From the NCBI RefSeq assembly GCF_001020985.1, contig NZ_CP011542.1:1550001-1614000 (forward strand): a stretch of 64,000 bases of DNA. Direction: 5' to 3'. Origin of the DNA: Corynebacterium mustelae. Lineage in GTDB: Bacteria > Actinomycetota > Actinomycetes > Mycobacteriales > Mycobacteriaceae. Position numbers and translations under genes: made by a program. The notes under the pieces were generated by a model that saw nothing but the letters and a program-made list of their open reading frames with translations, did no database searches and was not told the DNA's origin. This document shows, piece by piece, positions 41,180 through 49,724 of this stretch; the stretch's first letter is position 1, and each line of letters opens with the position of its first letter.

Positions 41180-42640
41180 ATGACCTCCAAGAACGTCCCT
41201 CAGGTAGCCATCAACGATATTGGCTCCGCTGAGGATTTCCTCGCAGCTGTCGACGCTACCATCAAGTACTTCAACGATGGTGACATCGTCGAGGGCACCG
41301 TGGTTAAGGTTGACCACGACGAGGTTCTGCTCGACATCGGATACAAGACCGAAGGTGTCATTCCGGTTCGCGAGCTTTCCATTAAGCACGACGTCGACCC
41401 AGATGAGGTCGTCGAAGTTGGCGATCAAATCGACGCTCTTGTTCTCACCAAAGAGGACAAAGAAGGCCGGTTGATTCTATCCAAGAAGCGTGCACAGTAC
41501 GAACGTGCATGGGGCGCAATCGAAGAACTCAAGGAGAAGGACGAAGCCGTTACCGGTACCGTCATCGAAGTTGTCAAGGGTGGCCTCATCCTCGACATCG
41601 GTCTCCGTGGCTTCTTGCCAGCATCTCTGGTCGAGATGCGTCGCGTCCGTGACCTGGATCCATACATCGGTCAGCAGATCGAAGCAAAGATCATCGAGCT
41701 GGACAAGCAGCGCAACAACGTTGTTCTGTCCCGCCGCGCATGGCTTGAGCAGACCCAGTCCGAGGTTCGCTCCGAGTTCCTGCACCAGCTGCAGAAGGGC
41801 CAGGTTCGCAAGGGTGTCGTTTCCTCCATCGTCAACTTCGGTGCCTTCGTTGATCTCGGCGGCGTTGACGGATTGGTTCACGTTTCCGAACTGTCCTGGA
41901 AGCACATCGATCACCCATCTGAGGTTGTCACCGTCGGCGACGAGGTAACCGTTGAGGTTCTGGACGTTGATCTGGACCGCGAGCGCGTTTCCCTGTCTCT
42001 GAAGGCTACCCAGGAAGATCCATGGCGCGTCTTCGCACGCACCCACGCTGTTGGCCAAATCGTCCCAGGTAAGGTCACCAAGCTGGTTCCATTCGGTGCG
42101 TTCGTTCGCGTCGAAGAAGGCATCGAGGGTCTGGTCCACATCTCCGAGCTGGCTCAGCGCCACGTCGAGGTTCCAGATCAGGTTGTTGGTGTCAACGAAG
42201 AAGCTATGGTCAAAGTCATCGACATCGACCTCGAGCGTCGTCGGATTTCCCTCTCCCTCAAGCAGGCTGACGAGGACTACACCGAAGAGTTCGATCCATC
42301 CAAGTACGGTATGGCTGACTCCTACGACGAGCAGGGCAACTACATCTTCCCTGAGGGCTTCGACCCAGAAACCAACGAATGGCTCGAAGGCTTCGACGAG
42401 CAGCGTCAGGAATGGGAAGCTCGCTACGCTGAATCGGAGCGTCGCTTCAACCTGCACACCGCTCAGATCGAGCGTAACCGGATCGCAGCAGCTGAGGCTG
42501 CCGCAGCCGGTGAACCTGCTAACTACTCTTCCGAATCCGCTGAGGCAGCTCCGGCAGCAGCAGACGAGGCAGCAGAAAGCGGTTCCCTGGCTTCCGATGA
42601 GCAGCTCGCTGCACTGCGCGAGAAGCTCGCTGGCAACTAA
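41180..42640 (+). CDS. rpsA: 30S ribosomal protein S1
   Basis: 486 residues with four S1 (OB-fold) RNA-binding domains. They are visible as DGDIVEGTVVKVDHDEVLLDIGYKTEGVIP (about 33-62), EAVTGTVIEVVKGGLILDIGLRGFLPAS, KGQVRKGVVSSIVNFGAFVDLGGVDGLVHVSEL and VGQIVPGKVTKLVPFGAFVRVEEGIEGLVHISEL. An acidic, Ala-rich C-terminal tail of about 110 residues follows, typical of actinobacterial S1. It binds mRNA and helps initiation and possibly trans-translation. Codon use is strongly biased, as expected for high expression. ATG with GGAG upstream. Terminator just after the gene. Confidence 0.97.
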   Translation: MTSKNVPQVAINDIGSAEDFLAAVDATIKYFNDGDIVEGTVVKVDHDEVLLDIGYKTEGVIPVRELSIKHDVDPDEVVEVGDQIDALVLTKEDKEGRLILSKKRAQYERAWGAIEELKEKDEAVTGTVIEVVKGGLILDIGLRGFLPASLVEMRRVRDLDPYIGQQIEAKIIELDKQRNNVVLSRRAWLEQTQSEVRSEFLHQLQKGQVRKGVVSSIVNFGAFVDLGGVDGLVHVSELSWKHIDHPSEVVTVGDEVTVEVLDVDLDRERVSLSLKATQEDPWRVFARTHAVGQIVPGKVTKLVPFGAFVRVEEGIEGLVHISELAQRHVEVPDQVVGVNEEAMVKVIDIDLERRRISLSLKQADEDYTEEFDPSKYGMADSYDEQGNYIFPEGFDPETNEWLEGFDEQRQEWEARYAESERRFNLHTAQIERNRIAAAEAAAAGEPANYSSESAEAAPAAADEAAESGSLASDEQLAALREKLAGN

Positions 42641-42653
42641 TCGCTAGTTAGTA

Positions 42654-42694
42654 ATAACCCCTTCACCGACCTTTTTGGTTGGCGAAGGGGTTAT
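42654..42694 (+). terminator. Terminator after rpsA
   Basis: ATAACCCCTTC (42654-42664) pairs with GAAGGGGTTAT (42684-42694). The inner sequence can form further pairs, and GTGCGTTTT follows. Confidence 0.8.
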
Positions 42695-42738
42695 GTGCGT
42701 TTTAAATAAAAGTGCAAATAGCTAAAAGAGGGAACCAG

Positions 42739-43080
42739 ATGCACATCAACCGACAACAAATCGTTTCCGCCGCAGCGAATTGGGCGGCTCGTCCCGCCAC
42801 GGCTTCTACAATAAATGCCTACCTTGGGGTGGAAATCGACCGAATTGGTGATGCACACTGGGGCGAAGCCGGAAAGAGTTATTTCGGAGTCGATGTGGCA
42901 GACCCATTATTGTGGGCGAACCGAATCATTGATCTTGGTGCGGGTGACTGGGCACTGACCGGAATACGTTACCGGGGATTAGAGGTGTCCCAACCGTTTA
43001 TTGACATCATTGCCACCTCACTGACACCAGAGTCGTTTAGTTTTGACCACTGCACAGAAATTCTTCGGCAGTACGAGTAG
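42739..43080 (+). CDS. Small hypothetical protein (113 aa)
   Basis: I do not recognise the family. The protein opens MHINRQQIVSAAANWAARP and contains HWGEAGKSYFGVDVADPLLWANRIIDLGAGDWALTGIRYRGL, with a helical end EILRQYE. AGAGGG (42726-42731) seven bases before ATG 42739 decides the start; an in-frame GTG at 42712 would add nine residues without a site. It follows the rpsA terminator closely and precedes a frameshifted acetyltransferase by 18 bases, so the two may be co-transcribed. No signal peptide or membrane segment. Confidence 0.6.
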   Translation: MHINRQQIVSAAANWAARPATASTINAYLGVEIDRIGDAHWGEAGKSYFGVDVADPLLWANRIIDLGAGDWALTGIRYRGLEVSQPFIDIIATSLTPESFSFDHCTEILRQYE

Positions 43081-43098
43081 TGCTTTAAGCCGCTTGCT

Positions 43099-43674
43099 AT
43101 GCGTATCTTCACGCCGGTAGTTTGGCCGAATGCTGCCGTCGACCAATATGTGGTTTCTGCACCTATCGCAACAATAGCCAGCCATTTTAGCCCAACGCTC
43201 GAAAACGTACAGTTACGAGGAATGAGCGCTGATGAAGCAATAAAAGTTGAACGCAGCATTTATACGAAGTTGCGTGAGGTGAATCCTAGAATTTCCCGTA
43301 AGTTCCACCTTCTTACAGCTGACCAGATCTCACCAGGAATGGCTTGGAGCGTTAGCACAGACGGAGAACTCATTGGCATGGTTGCATGTGCGATCGATTC
43401 GCAGTTCGGAATTGATGGCATCGCCTTAACTAGTATCTGTCTTGTGCCGCAACACCACGGAAAGAAATTCGGTAAAGCAACACTGATTCATCTTGCCCGG
43501 GAGTTAGCTGATAGCGAGGCGTACAAAACCAAAGAACTCTGGGGACATATTGTGATGGATACAACCAAGTGTCTTTGGCTAATGCCCAGTCGGTTGGGCG
43601 AGAAATTGTCGGCGCATACGTCTGGAGCGAGTCCGTCTCACAGCTACAGTGATAAATTACTGATTGCGTGTTAA
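43099..43674 (+). pseudogene. GNAT-family acetyltransferase with C-terminal frameshift
   Basis: The N-terminal 155 residues read as a GNAT acetyltransferase, with the acetyl-CoA loop ICLVPQHHGKKFGKATLIHLARELA (about residues 115-139) and the following strand ELWGHIVMDTT. After KC the frame turns to nonsense (LWLMPSRLGEKLSAHTSG). In the next frame the same DNA encodes ANAQSVGREIVGAYVW, the normal GNAT ending, with its own TGA at 43650-43652. An extra GT at 43569-43572 (GTGT) explains the shift: removing one GT restores TTKSLANAQSVGRE. So this is a recent frameshift or a sequencing error. The substrate is unknown. Confidence 0.7.
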
Positions 43675-43751
43675 CGCCGCGACGTCATTCGTCGTAAAGC
43701 GTCTTTGGCACGATGGTGCTATTAGCACGGGGTGAGAAAAGCTTTTGAAAC

Positions 43752-44450
43752 TTACCACTGAGATATACAGCTGCGAAGAAAGTTGATCAGGTTCAATGAC
43801 TGGGGTTTTGATAAAGTGCCGGTTAATCTCTGAAGCTGAAAATCATCAAGCGTTCCCGACCAAGAATCGTCATGAATAAGGTGACCAGTCTTGGTCCGGT
43901 GTAGCGTGATGTGGGCATCTGTGGGCGCACCAAAACTAACCGCACAGACATCACCCGGATCGGTTATTACCGCCTCACCGCCGATACGCATCAACCCGGA
44001 AATGGAAACGCCACCGGTGATAACGCTTGCGTCTGTAACCAGTGCGGAACCGGAGACCCAGGTCGAACCTGTGACCATAGCATTCCCGGAAACGCACGCC
44101 CGGCCAAAAACCTCAGCGCACTCCGCAACGTGCGCGGCACTGGTTACTATCGCTTGGTCATAAATATCGGCATTTCCGCTGATTATTGCCTGTTCTTTGA
44201 CATGCGCGGCACCCCATACGGTTGCCTCATCGCGAACGATTGCCTGACCAGATACAACGGCATCGTCATACACCTTGGCCTCGTCCGCAATCCAGGCGCT
44301 TTCCTGGACGTTATAAGCCCGCGCCGCCCAACCACCCCGGTCGCCGCGTTTTACACCGTGCACCGGCAGATCCACTGCGGCATGTACCCGGTGCAACGTT
44401 GTGTCGTTGAAAATCAGGGTGTCGGTGGGGGAGAGGAGGATATGAGACAT
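43752..44450 (-). CDS. Left-handed beta-helix (hexapeptide repeat) protein
   Basis: 232 residues. A short N-terminal part (ILLSPTDTLIFNDTTLHRVHAAVDL) is followed by about ten imperfect hexapeptide turns with the pattern of small residues at every sixth position (ESAWIADEAKVYDDAVVSGQAIVRDEATVWGAAHVKEQAIISGNADIYDQAIV...), which fold into a left-handed beta-helix. The remainder is a small C-terminal cap (THLHRTKTGHLIHDDSWSG-like). It resembles YdcK-type proteins of unknown role rather than acyltransferases, as no LpxA- or CysE-like catalytic histidine motif is obvious. I chose ATG 44450, where the domain begins; ATG 44510 is an alternative. Confidence 0.7.
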   Translation of the reverse strand: MSHILLSPTDTLIFNDTTLHRVHAAVDLPVHGVKRGDRGGWAARAYNVQESAWIADEAKVYDDAVVSGQAIVRDEATVWGAAHVKEQAIISGNADIYDQAIVTSAAHVAECAEVFGRACVSGNAMVTGSTWVSGSALVTDASVITGGVSISGLMRIGGEAVITDPGDVCAVSFGAPTDAHITLHRTKTGHLIHDDSWSGTLDDFQLQRLTGTLSKPQSLNLINFLRSCISQW

Positions 44451-44610
44451 TGTTGTTAAAGTTGATAAGTCAAAGCAGAAAATAACACCTCGAGGGGCGA
44501 TTAAAAGCATAAGCTGCTGCGTAAACGGTTGTTGAAATTGGCCGCCAGCGCGTACGCGAAGACCACGAGGCTTATCGTAGCAACTTACGACGACCGGTTG
44601 GGTTAAAAAA

Positions 44611-46248
44611 TTAGAAAGTGAACAGCAAGAATAAGAGAACTTGGGCGCTCACGATTTTAGCCACCATCGCCATCGGATAAACCGAGGTATAACCCATGGA
44701 CGGTAATTCATTCTTGGTGTGGTCTGAAACATACGTTAAGACTGCTGGGTGGGTTTGCAGACCTGAAATCATGCCAGCAACCTGACCAAACGGGATTTTC
44801 AGTACCTTGTACCCTATGATCAGAGTGAGCAAGCTGAAAACAACAGTGATGATCGCGCCAATGCCGATAATCAAAAGCGATTGCGGATCTTTCAGCGCCT
44901 CGCCGAATCCAGCACCAGCTGTCGTGCCAATCCCGGCGAGGAATAGTGTGATTCCCAATTGCCGAAGCGCGAGATTAGCACCGAACGGAATTTGCCATAC
45001 GACTGGGCCGGTGCGCCCAATTGCCCCCAAGATGAGTGCGGCGATAAGTGGGCCACCCGCACTACCAAGCTTCAACGATGCGCCACCCGGCAATGGAATT
45101 GCAACCATACCGAGTAAAACACCGAGAGTCATGCCGACCAAAAGCGGAAGCAAGTTGATGTCTGAAATTCGCTTATAAGAATCGCCGAAAATCCGAGTGG
45201 CTTGGTCGATCCTATCGGTACTGGCCACCACCCGAACTCGGTCGCCTAATTGCAAGACGGTGTCAGGAGTCGCGACAAAATCCATATCCCCGCGGCGAAC
45301 CCGGGTAACCAATATGCCGGGAAGACGCCCGCGCAGTCGCCGTAGCGGAATGCCTACTAACGACGTTGAAGAAACGAAGATACGTCGAAAATCTAACCGT
45401 TCATCATGGGTTGGATCACCGGGGAGGAACTCACCGATGTGTGCAGCTGCGCGTTCGAGTTCTTCCTCTGTTCCGACAACGGAAATGATATCTCCTGGAT
45501 CTACATGGTCACCAGGCTCAGGTAGGAAAAGCTCGCCGCGATGCTCAATGCGAGAAATGATAATCTCCAAATCAAAGCGAAGAGGCATACTCGATACCGA
45601 GGGTAAACCCTCGTGCGTGACCCGAATCCGGCGGGTTTTTAACGGTTGAATGGCAACACCGGCATCTTCGGCTTCCTTATCGTGATCAATTTTGAAAACC
45701 TTGGATAAAAAAGCTACCGAGAGGATAACCCCCAAAACACCAAGCGGATAGCTGAGCGAGTACGCAACTACAGGTAGTTCTAGTGTTTTATCGTCCGCCT
45801 CGTTGATGAAAACCGGGAGGGAATCGACCACCGCAGCCATTGCAGGTGTATTGGTAAGTGCACCTGTAAATAAGCCAGCTGCTGAAGGATTATCGATACC
45901 GAACCACTTGACCAAACCAAACGAAACCGCCGTGATTGTTGCAATCATTCCAAGGCCAAAAAGATTGAGCCGAAGTCCACTTGTGCGCATTGATTCAAAA
46001 AATCCAGGAGCCGCTTCTAAACCGATGGTGTAGACGAATACTGAAAGCCCAAGGATATAAATGAGCGGTGGCAAAGTAATTTCGGGTTCGATTGTGGCAA
46101 ACCCCAACCCTACAAAAAGCACTGCCGCCACACCGAGCCGGAAATTACCTATTCTGACTCGCCCAAGAAGCAACCCGAGCGACATAATCGTGATGAGAGC
46201 AAGAAGCTGATTTTCAACAAGGAGATGCACAGTCTCATGTTGGCACAT
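44611..46248 (-). CDS. AspT/YidE/YbjL-type transporter with two RCK-C domains
   Basis: A 545-residue membrane protein. The N-terminal block of about five helices (LLALITIMSLGLLLGRVRIGNFRLGVAAVLFVGLGF, YILGLSVFVYTIGLEAAPGFF) is followed by two cytoplasmic TrkA-C/RCK-C domains (about 205-290 and 295-375) and then a second helix block (LLVGMTLGVLLGMVAIPLPGG, LGSAGGPLIAALILGAIGRTGPVVW, GLQTHPAVLTYVS). This is the aspartate:alanine exchanger family, with homologues in C. glutamicum thought to be exporters. The substrate is not known. A GTG at 46230 (MHLLVENQLL) is an alternative start closer to family norms; neither has a clear ribosome site. Confidence 0.85.
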   Translation of the reverse strand: MCQHETVHLLVENQLLALITIMSLGLLLGRVRIGNFRLGVAAVLFVGLGFATIEPEITLPPLIYILGLSVFVYTIGLEAAPGFFESMRTSGLRLNLFGLGMIATITAVSFGLVKWFGIDNPSAAGLFTGALTNTPAMAAVVDSLPVFINEADDKTLELPVVAYSLSYPLGVLGVILSVAFLSKVFKIDHDKEAEDAGVAIQPLKTRRIRVTHEGLPSVSSMPLRFDLEIIISRIEHRGELFLPEPGDHVDPGDIISVVGTEEELERAAAHIGEFLPGDPTHDERLDFRRIFVSSTSLVGIPLRRLRGRLPGILVTRVRRGDMDFVATPDTVLQLGDRVRVVASTDRIDQATRIFGDSYKRISDINLLPLLVGMTLGVLLGMVAIPLPGGASLKLGSAGGPLIAALILGAIGRTGPVVWQIPFGANLALRQLGITLFLAGIGTTAGAGFGEALKDPQSLLIIGIGAIITVVFSLLTLIIGYKVLKIPFGQVAGMISGLQTHPAVLTYVSDHTKNELPSMGYTSVYPMAMVAKIVSAQVLLFLLFTF

Positions 46249-46968
46249 ATTTTATGGGGCTTCAATTGCTTAAACGTCGATTATTTGGCAATTGACGTGA
46301 CGTACGAAAACCAGATTACTATCCTGCTGCGCGTCGTATAACCGCAGATATTGATTATTTTTGCCCCCAGAAAAGGGGCGAAAAACGTTACGCACAACTC
46401 ATCTATTGCTACATAATTGTGTTATTCGTACATCTGAAATGGGGCACAGATGAGCTATTTTCAATAGCTTAAAACCTCTATTGTGTGATTAGTTACTCAA
46501 CATAAACTGTTTCCAATTCCAGTGAGGCACCAAGGATAATGGTTTTTAGGACGGTGAGCTATATCCCAATTCCCCCTATTTGTGGGTTCTAACTCATTTA
46601 GGTGGCATATTTCACAGCGTGCTAGGTGCGCGTACTCGTTAGAAAAGTTCGCGCCTTACTCTAGGGCTAGCGACGCTGCTTCAGGTCGTATCGAAATCTG
46701 TTACATGCTGCGGAATTAGATCTTGTCCCCATGTTTTAGTCCAAAGCTTGGTGGGGTATTGGCTGAGGTCATCATGCAAATTAACCCAGAATTAGGTTTG
46801 TTTATTTGAGTTTTGCCCGAACTTAGTGTGTGAGATATTCCGCAAATGTGGGAAAGCGGTTATTTAGGTGTGGAGTTGGGTAGTTTCAACGGCTAAGCTG
46901 TGGGGTAAGTTCCGGTTTTGCTTCCGATTGTGAGTAAAACCCCACATTTCATTCTCGAAAGGGTTTTG
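46249..46968. other. Upstream region of ptsG, no gene
   Basis: About 720 bases without a supported gene. It should hold promoters for the transporter (leftward) and ptsG (rightward). A small hairpin AGCTATT-TTC-AATAGCT is at 46453-46469. A CRP/GlxR-like site TGTGAGATATTCCGCA (46829-46844) matches one half of the consensus fully and the other in three of five bases, with correct spacing. GAAAGGG at 46957-46963 is the ptsG ribosome site. Confidence 0.45.
46829..46844. promoter_or_regulatory. Possible GlxR (CRP-type) site upstream of ptsG
   Basis: TGTGAGATATTCCGCA compared with TGTGA-N6-TCACA. The left half is perfect, the right half is CCGCA. It lies about 125 bases before the ptsG start. GlxR control of ptsG is known in C. 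glutamicum, but this assignment rests only on partial motif match. Confidence 0.3.
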
Positions 46969-48996
46969 ATGGCGACTGTAAAACAGACATCAGAGTTCAT
47001 TTTGGAGAAGGTCGGTGGTGCAGCAAATATTGCTTCCATGTCGCACTGTGCGACACGCCTCCGCTTCCAACTTCATGACCAATCTAAAGCGGATCAAGAC
47101 GCGCTTGACAACAATACGGATGTTCTTGGTGTTGTTCCACAAGGAAGCACTGGACTTCAGGTTGTGATGGGCGGTGCAGTCGCCAACTACTACCAGGAAC
47201 TCCTTCGGCTTCCTGGTATGGGCGAAAAAGAAGAAGGGGGCGCCAGCACCAAGAAGGAATATGGCGGTGTTCGCGGAAAGTATTCCAAGGTTGATTACTG
47301 CTTCGAGTTCCTCTCAGATACTTTCCGTCCAATTCTTTGGGCACTGCTTGGTGCATCGCTGATCATCACGCTTCTGGTGTTGGCTGATACTTTCGGCCTG
47401 CAGGATTTCCACGAAGATCTCGCGAATCAGCCAGCTGGTTACCAGCTCATGCACGCAATGTTCCGCTCGGTGTTCTACTTCCTGCCAATCATGATTGGTG
47501 CTACCGCTGCCCGTAAGCTTGGCGCCAACGAGTGGGTCGGTGCGGCTATCCCGGCTGCGCTTTTGACTCCAGAGTTTTTAGCTCTTGGTGAAAAGGGCGA
47601 AAAGGTCGACGTTTTCGGCCTGCCACTGGTTCTCAATGACTACGGCGGACAGGTATTCCCACCGCTGATCGCAGCAATTGCATTGTACTGGGTGGAAAAG
47701 GGACTTAAGAAGATTATTCCGAGTGCCGTCCAAATGGTATTCGTGCCGTTCTTCTCACTGCTTATCATGATTCCAGCAACGGCGTTCATCTTCGGCCCGT
47801 TCGGCATTGGTATTGGTGATGCGATTTCTACCTTCCTCTACAACGTCAATGACTTCTCGCCGTTTATTCTGGCGATCGTCGTTCCATGTCTCTACCCATT
47901 CCTGGTGCCACTGGGTCTGCACTGGCCACTCAACGCTATCATGGTTCAGAACCTCACTACCTTGGGATATGACTTCATCCAAGGCCCAATGGGTGCCTGG
48001 AACTTCGCCTGCTTCGGTGTTGTTACTGGTGTCATGATCCTTTCGATGAAGGAACGCAATACTCAAATGCGCCAGGTGTCGCTCGGTGGCATGATGGCTG
48101 GTTTGTTGGGCGGTATTTCCGAGCCTTCGCTCTACGGTGTTTTGCTCCGGTTTAAGAAGACCTACATGCGCTTACTACCAGGCTGCGTGGCTGGCGGTAT
48201 TGTCATCGGTATCTTCGATGTTAAGGCGAAAGCATTCGTCTTTACCTCGTTGCTCACCATTCCAGCAATGGAACCAAAGGGTGGCTACGCTTTGGGTATC
48301 GCCGTAGCCTTCTTCACGTCGATGCTGCTGGTGCTCTTCTTCGATTACCGCGGCAAGGAAGAAAAAGAAGAAATCTTGGCACGGTTGGCTGCTGAACGTC
48401 AGACTCCAGTTGAGGCTGCCCCTGCGGTTGTGCCTTCTAGTGCAGCAAGTGCTGCAGCTCCAGTGGCTGGTGCCGCTGCGGCTGGAGGTACCGCAGTAGC
48501 TGTAGCAGAAGCACCTACCAAGATGGCGCTTGAAAAAGGCACTGTCACCGAAATTACCGCACCACTTGCTGGTGAAGCAGTTGCACTCAGTGATGTTCCA
48601 GATCCGATTTTCGCTACGGCGAAGTTGGGTAAGGGCATCGCCATTAAACCAACTGGCACCACTGTTGTTGCGCCAGCTGACGGTACTGTTATCGCAGTTC
48701 AGAAGTCGGGCCATGCTGTCGGACTCCGGTTGGATAACGGTGTGGAACTATTAATCCACGTTGGTATTGATACCGTCCAGCTCAATGGCGAAGGTTTCAA
48801 GGTTCATGTGGAGCGTAAGGAACATGTCAAGGCAGGTTCACCACTGATCACCTTTGAGCCTAAGTTCATTCAGTCCAAGGGCTATAACCTCATCACACCG
48901 GTATTGGTTACCAATACCTCGAAGTTCGCTAATGTTGAGGGATTCCCTGACGCAGCTGTAGACAATGCCTCGGTGGTAATTAAGACCACAGGCTAA
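46969..48996 (+). CDS. ptsG: Glucose-type PTS permease, EIIBCA
   Basis: 675 residues. The EIIB domain is first, with the phosphorylated Cys27 in MSHCATRLRFQ. EIIC follows with about ten helices (FEFLSDTFRPILWALLGASLIITLLVLADTFGLQDF, GATAARKLGANEWVGAAIPAALLTPEFLALG, VPLGLHWPLNAIMVQN, GISEPSLYGVLLRF). An Ala/Pro-rich linker (about 500-525) leads to EIIA, with the phosphorylated His in VELLIHVGIDTVQLNG. It takes up and phosphorylates glucose. Sequence and length closely match C. glutamicum PtsG, not the sucrose PtsS. ATG 46969 has GAAAGGG five bases upstream; an upstream in-frame start at 46918 is rejected. Confidence 0.93.
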   Translation: MATVKQTSEFILEKVGGAANIASMSHCATRLRFQLHDQSKADQDALDNNTDVLGVVPQGSTGLQVVMGGAVANYYQELLRLPGMGEKEEGGASTKKEYGGVRGKYSKVDYCFEFLSDTFRPILWALLGASLIITLLVLADTFGLQDFHEDLANQPAGYQLMHAMFRSVFYFLPIMIGATAARKLGANEWVGAAIPAALLTPEFLALGEKGEKVDVFGLPLVLNDYGGQVFPPLIAAIALYWVEKGLKKIIPSAVQMVFVPFFSLLIMIPATAFIFGPFGIGIGDAISTFLYNVNDFSPFILAIVVPCLYPFLVPLGLHWPLNAIMVQNLTTLGYDFIQGPMGAWNFACFGVVTGVMILSMKERNTQMRQVSLGGMMAGLLGGISEPSLYGVLLRFKKTYMRLLPGCVAGGIVIGIFDVKAKAFVFTSLLTIPAMEPKGGYALGIAVAFFTSMLLVLFFDYRGKEEKEEILARLAAERQTPVEAAPAVVPSSAASAAAPVAGAAAAGGTAVAVAEAPTKMALEKGTVTEITAPLAGEAVALSDVPDPIFATAKLGKGIAIKPTGTTVVAPADGTVIAVQKSGHAVGLRLDNGVELLIHVGIDTVQLNGEGFKVHVERKEHVKAGSPLITFEPKFIQSKGYNLITPVLVTNTSKFANVEGFPDAAVDNASVVIKTTG

Positions 48997-49018
48997 TTAA
49001 TCTAACAGATCTAAGTTG

Positions 49019-49058
49019 AACCGGGTCGCTGAGTTATTAAATACTTAGCGACCCGGTT
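49019..49058 (+). terminator. Terminator after ptsG
   Basis: AACCGGGTCGCT (49019-49030) pairs with AGCGACCCGGTT (49047-49058). The stem can extend inward after one mismatch. Only a short TTT follows. Confidence 0.75.
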
Positions 49059-49083
49059 TGCCATTTCTAATACAGTGGTGGGC

Positions 49084-49689
49084 ATGAAGATTATCGGATT
49101 GACCGGAGGGATCGGTTCCGGAAAAACTACGGTGGCTCATCTTATTCGGGAAGCTGGCATTCCCGTGGTAGACGCTGATCTTATTGCCCGGGAGATCGTG
49201 GAACCAGGGCAACCAGCTCTCGCAGAATTAGCAGAGCATTTTGGCGAAGACATCATTGGAGAAGACGGCAGCCTGAAACGTTCAGAGCTAGCCGCTAGGG
49301 CTTTTAAATCGAAAGAAAAAACAGCTGCCCTTAACCGGATAACGCATCCGCGGATTGAAGAAGTGACGCGACAGCGATTCGCGGAGTTAGAACGTAGCGG
49401 TGAGCCGTTGGTGGTGTGGGACATGCCATTACTTATTGAAAACGGACATCATAACGAGGTAGATGCGGTAATCGTCGTTGATGTTTCGGCAACAGAACGA
49501 GTTAATCGCCTGGTGAAGTTTCGAGGATTATCCCGCAAAGATGCCGAGCGGCGCATCGCTGCACAAATTGGCGACGACAAACGTCGAAAAGCTGCAACGT
49601 TCATCATTGACAACAACGGTGAGCAAGCCGCACTGGCACCCCAAGTTGCACAGGTGGTAGCCGAATTGCGCTCGCGGTGGCTGCAATGA
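49084..49689 (+). CDS. coaE: Dephospho-CoA kinase
   Basis: 201 residues. The P-loop is GLTGGIGSGKTT (residues 5-16), followed by DADLIAREIVEPGQPAL, WDMPLLIENG and a C-terminal IDNNG. It phosphorylates dephospho-CoA, the last step of CoA synthesis, completing the pathway with coaD at 1489. ATG 49084 is chosen because it begins MKIIGLTGG, the family start; a GTG at 49075 is in frame. It precedes uvrB, as in other corynebacteria. KRRKA near its end carries one repeated word (49583-49591). Confidence 0.95.
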   Translation: MKIIGLTGGIGSGKTTVAHLIREAGIPVVDADLIAREIVEPGQPALAELAEHFGEDIIGEDGSLKRSELAARAFKSKEKTAALNRITHPRIEEVTRQRFAELERSGEPLVVWDMPLLIENGHHNEVDAVIVVDVSATERVNRLVKFRGLSRKDAERRIAAQIGDDKRRKAATFIIDNNGEQAALAPQVAQVVAELRSRWLQ

Positions 49690-49724
49690 AATTGTGTGAC
49701 ACTTCGGCGCTACTATGGTGAGTT

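Noticed and set aside
49075..49083. GTG 49075 as the start of coaE
   Set aside because: The ATG at 49084 starts exactly at the conserved MKIIGLTGG; the three extra codons have no support.
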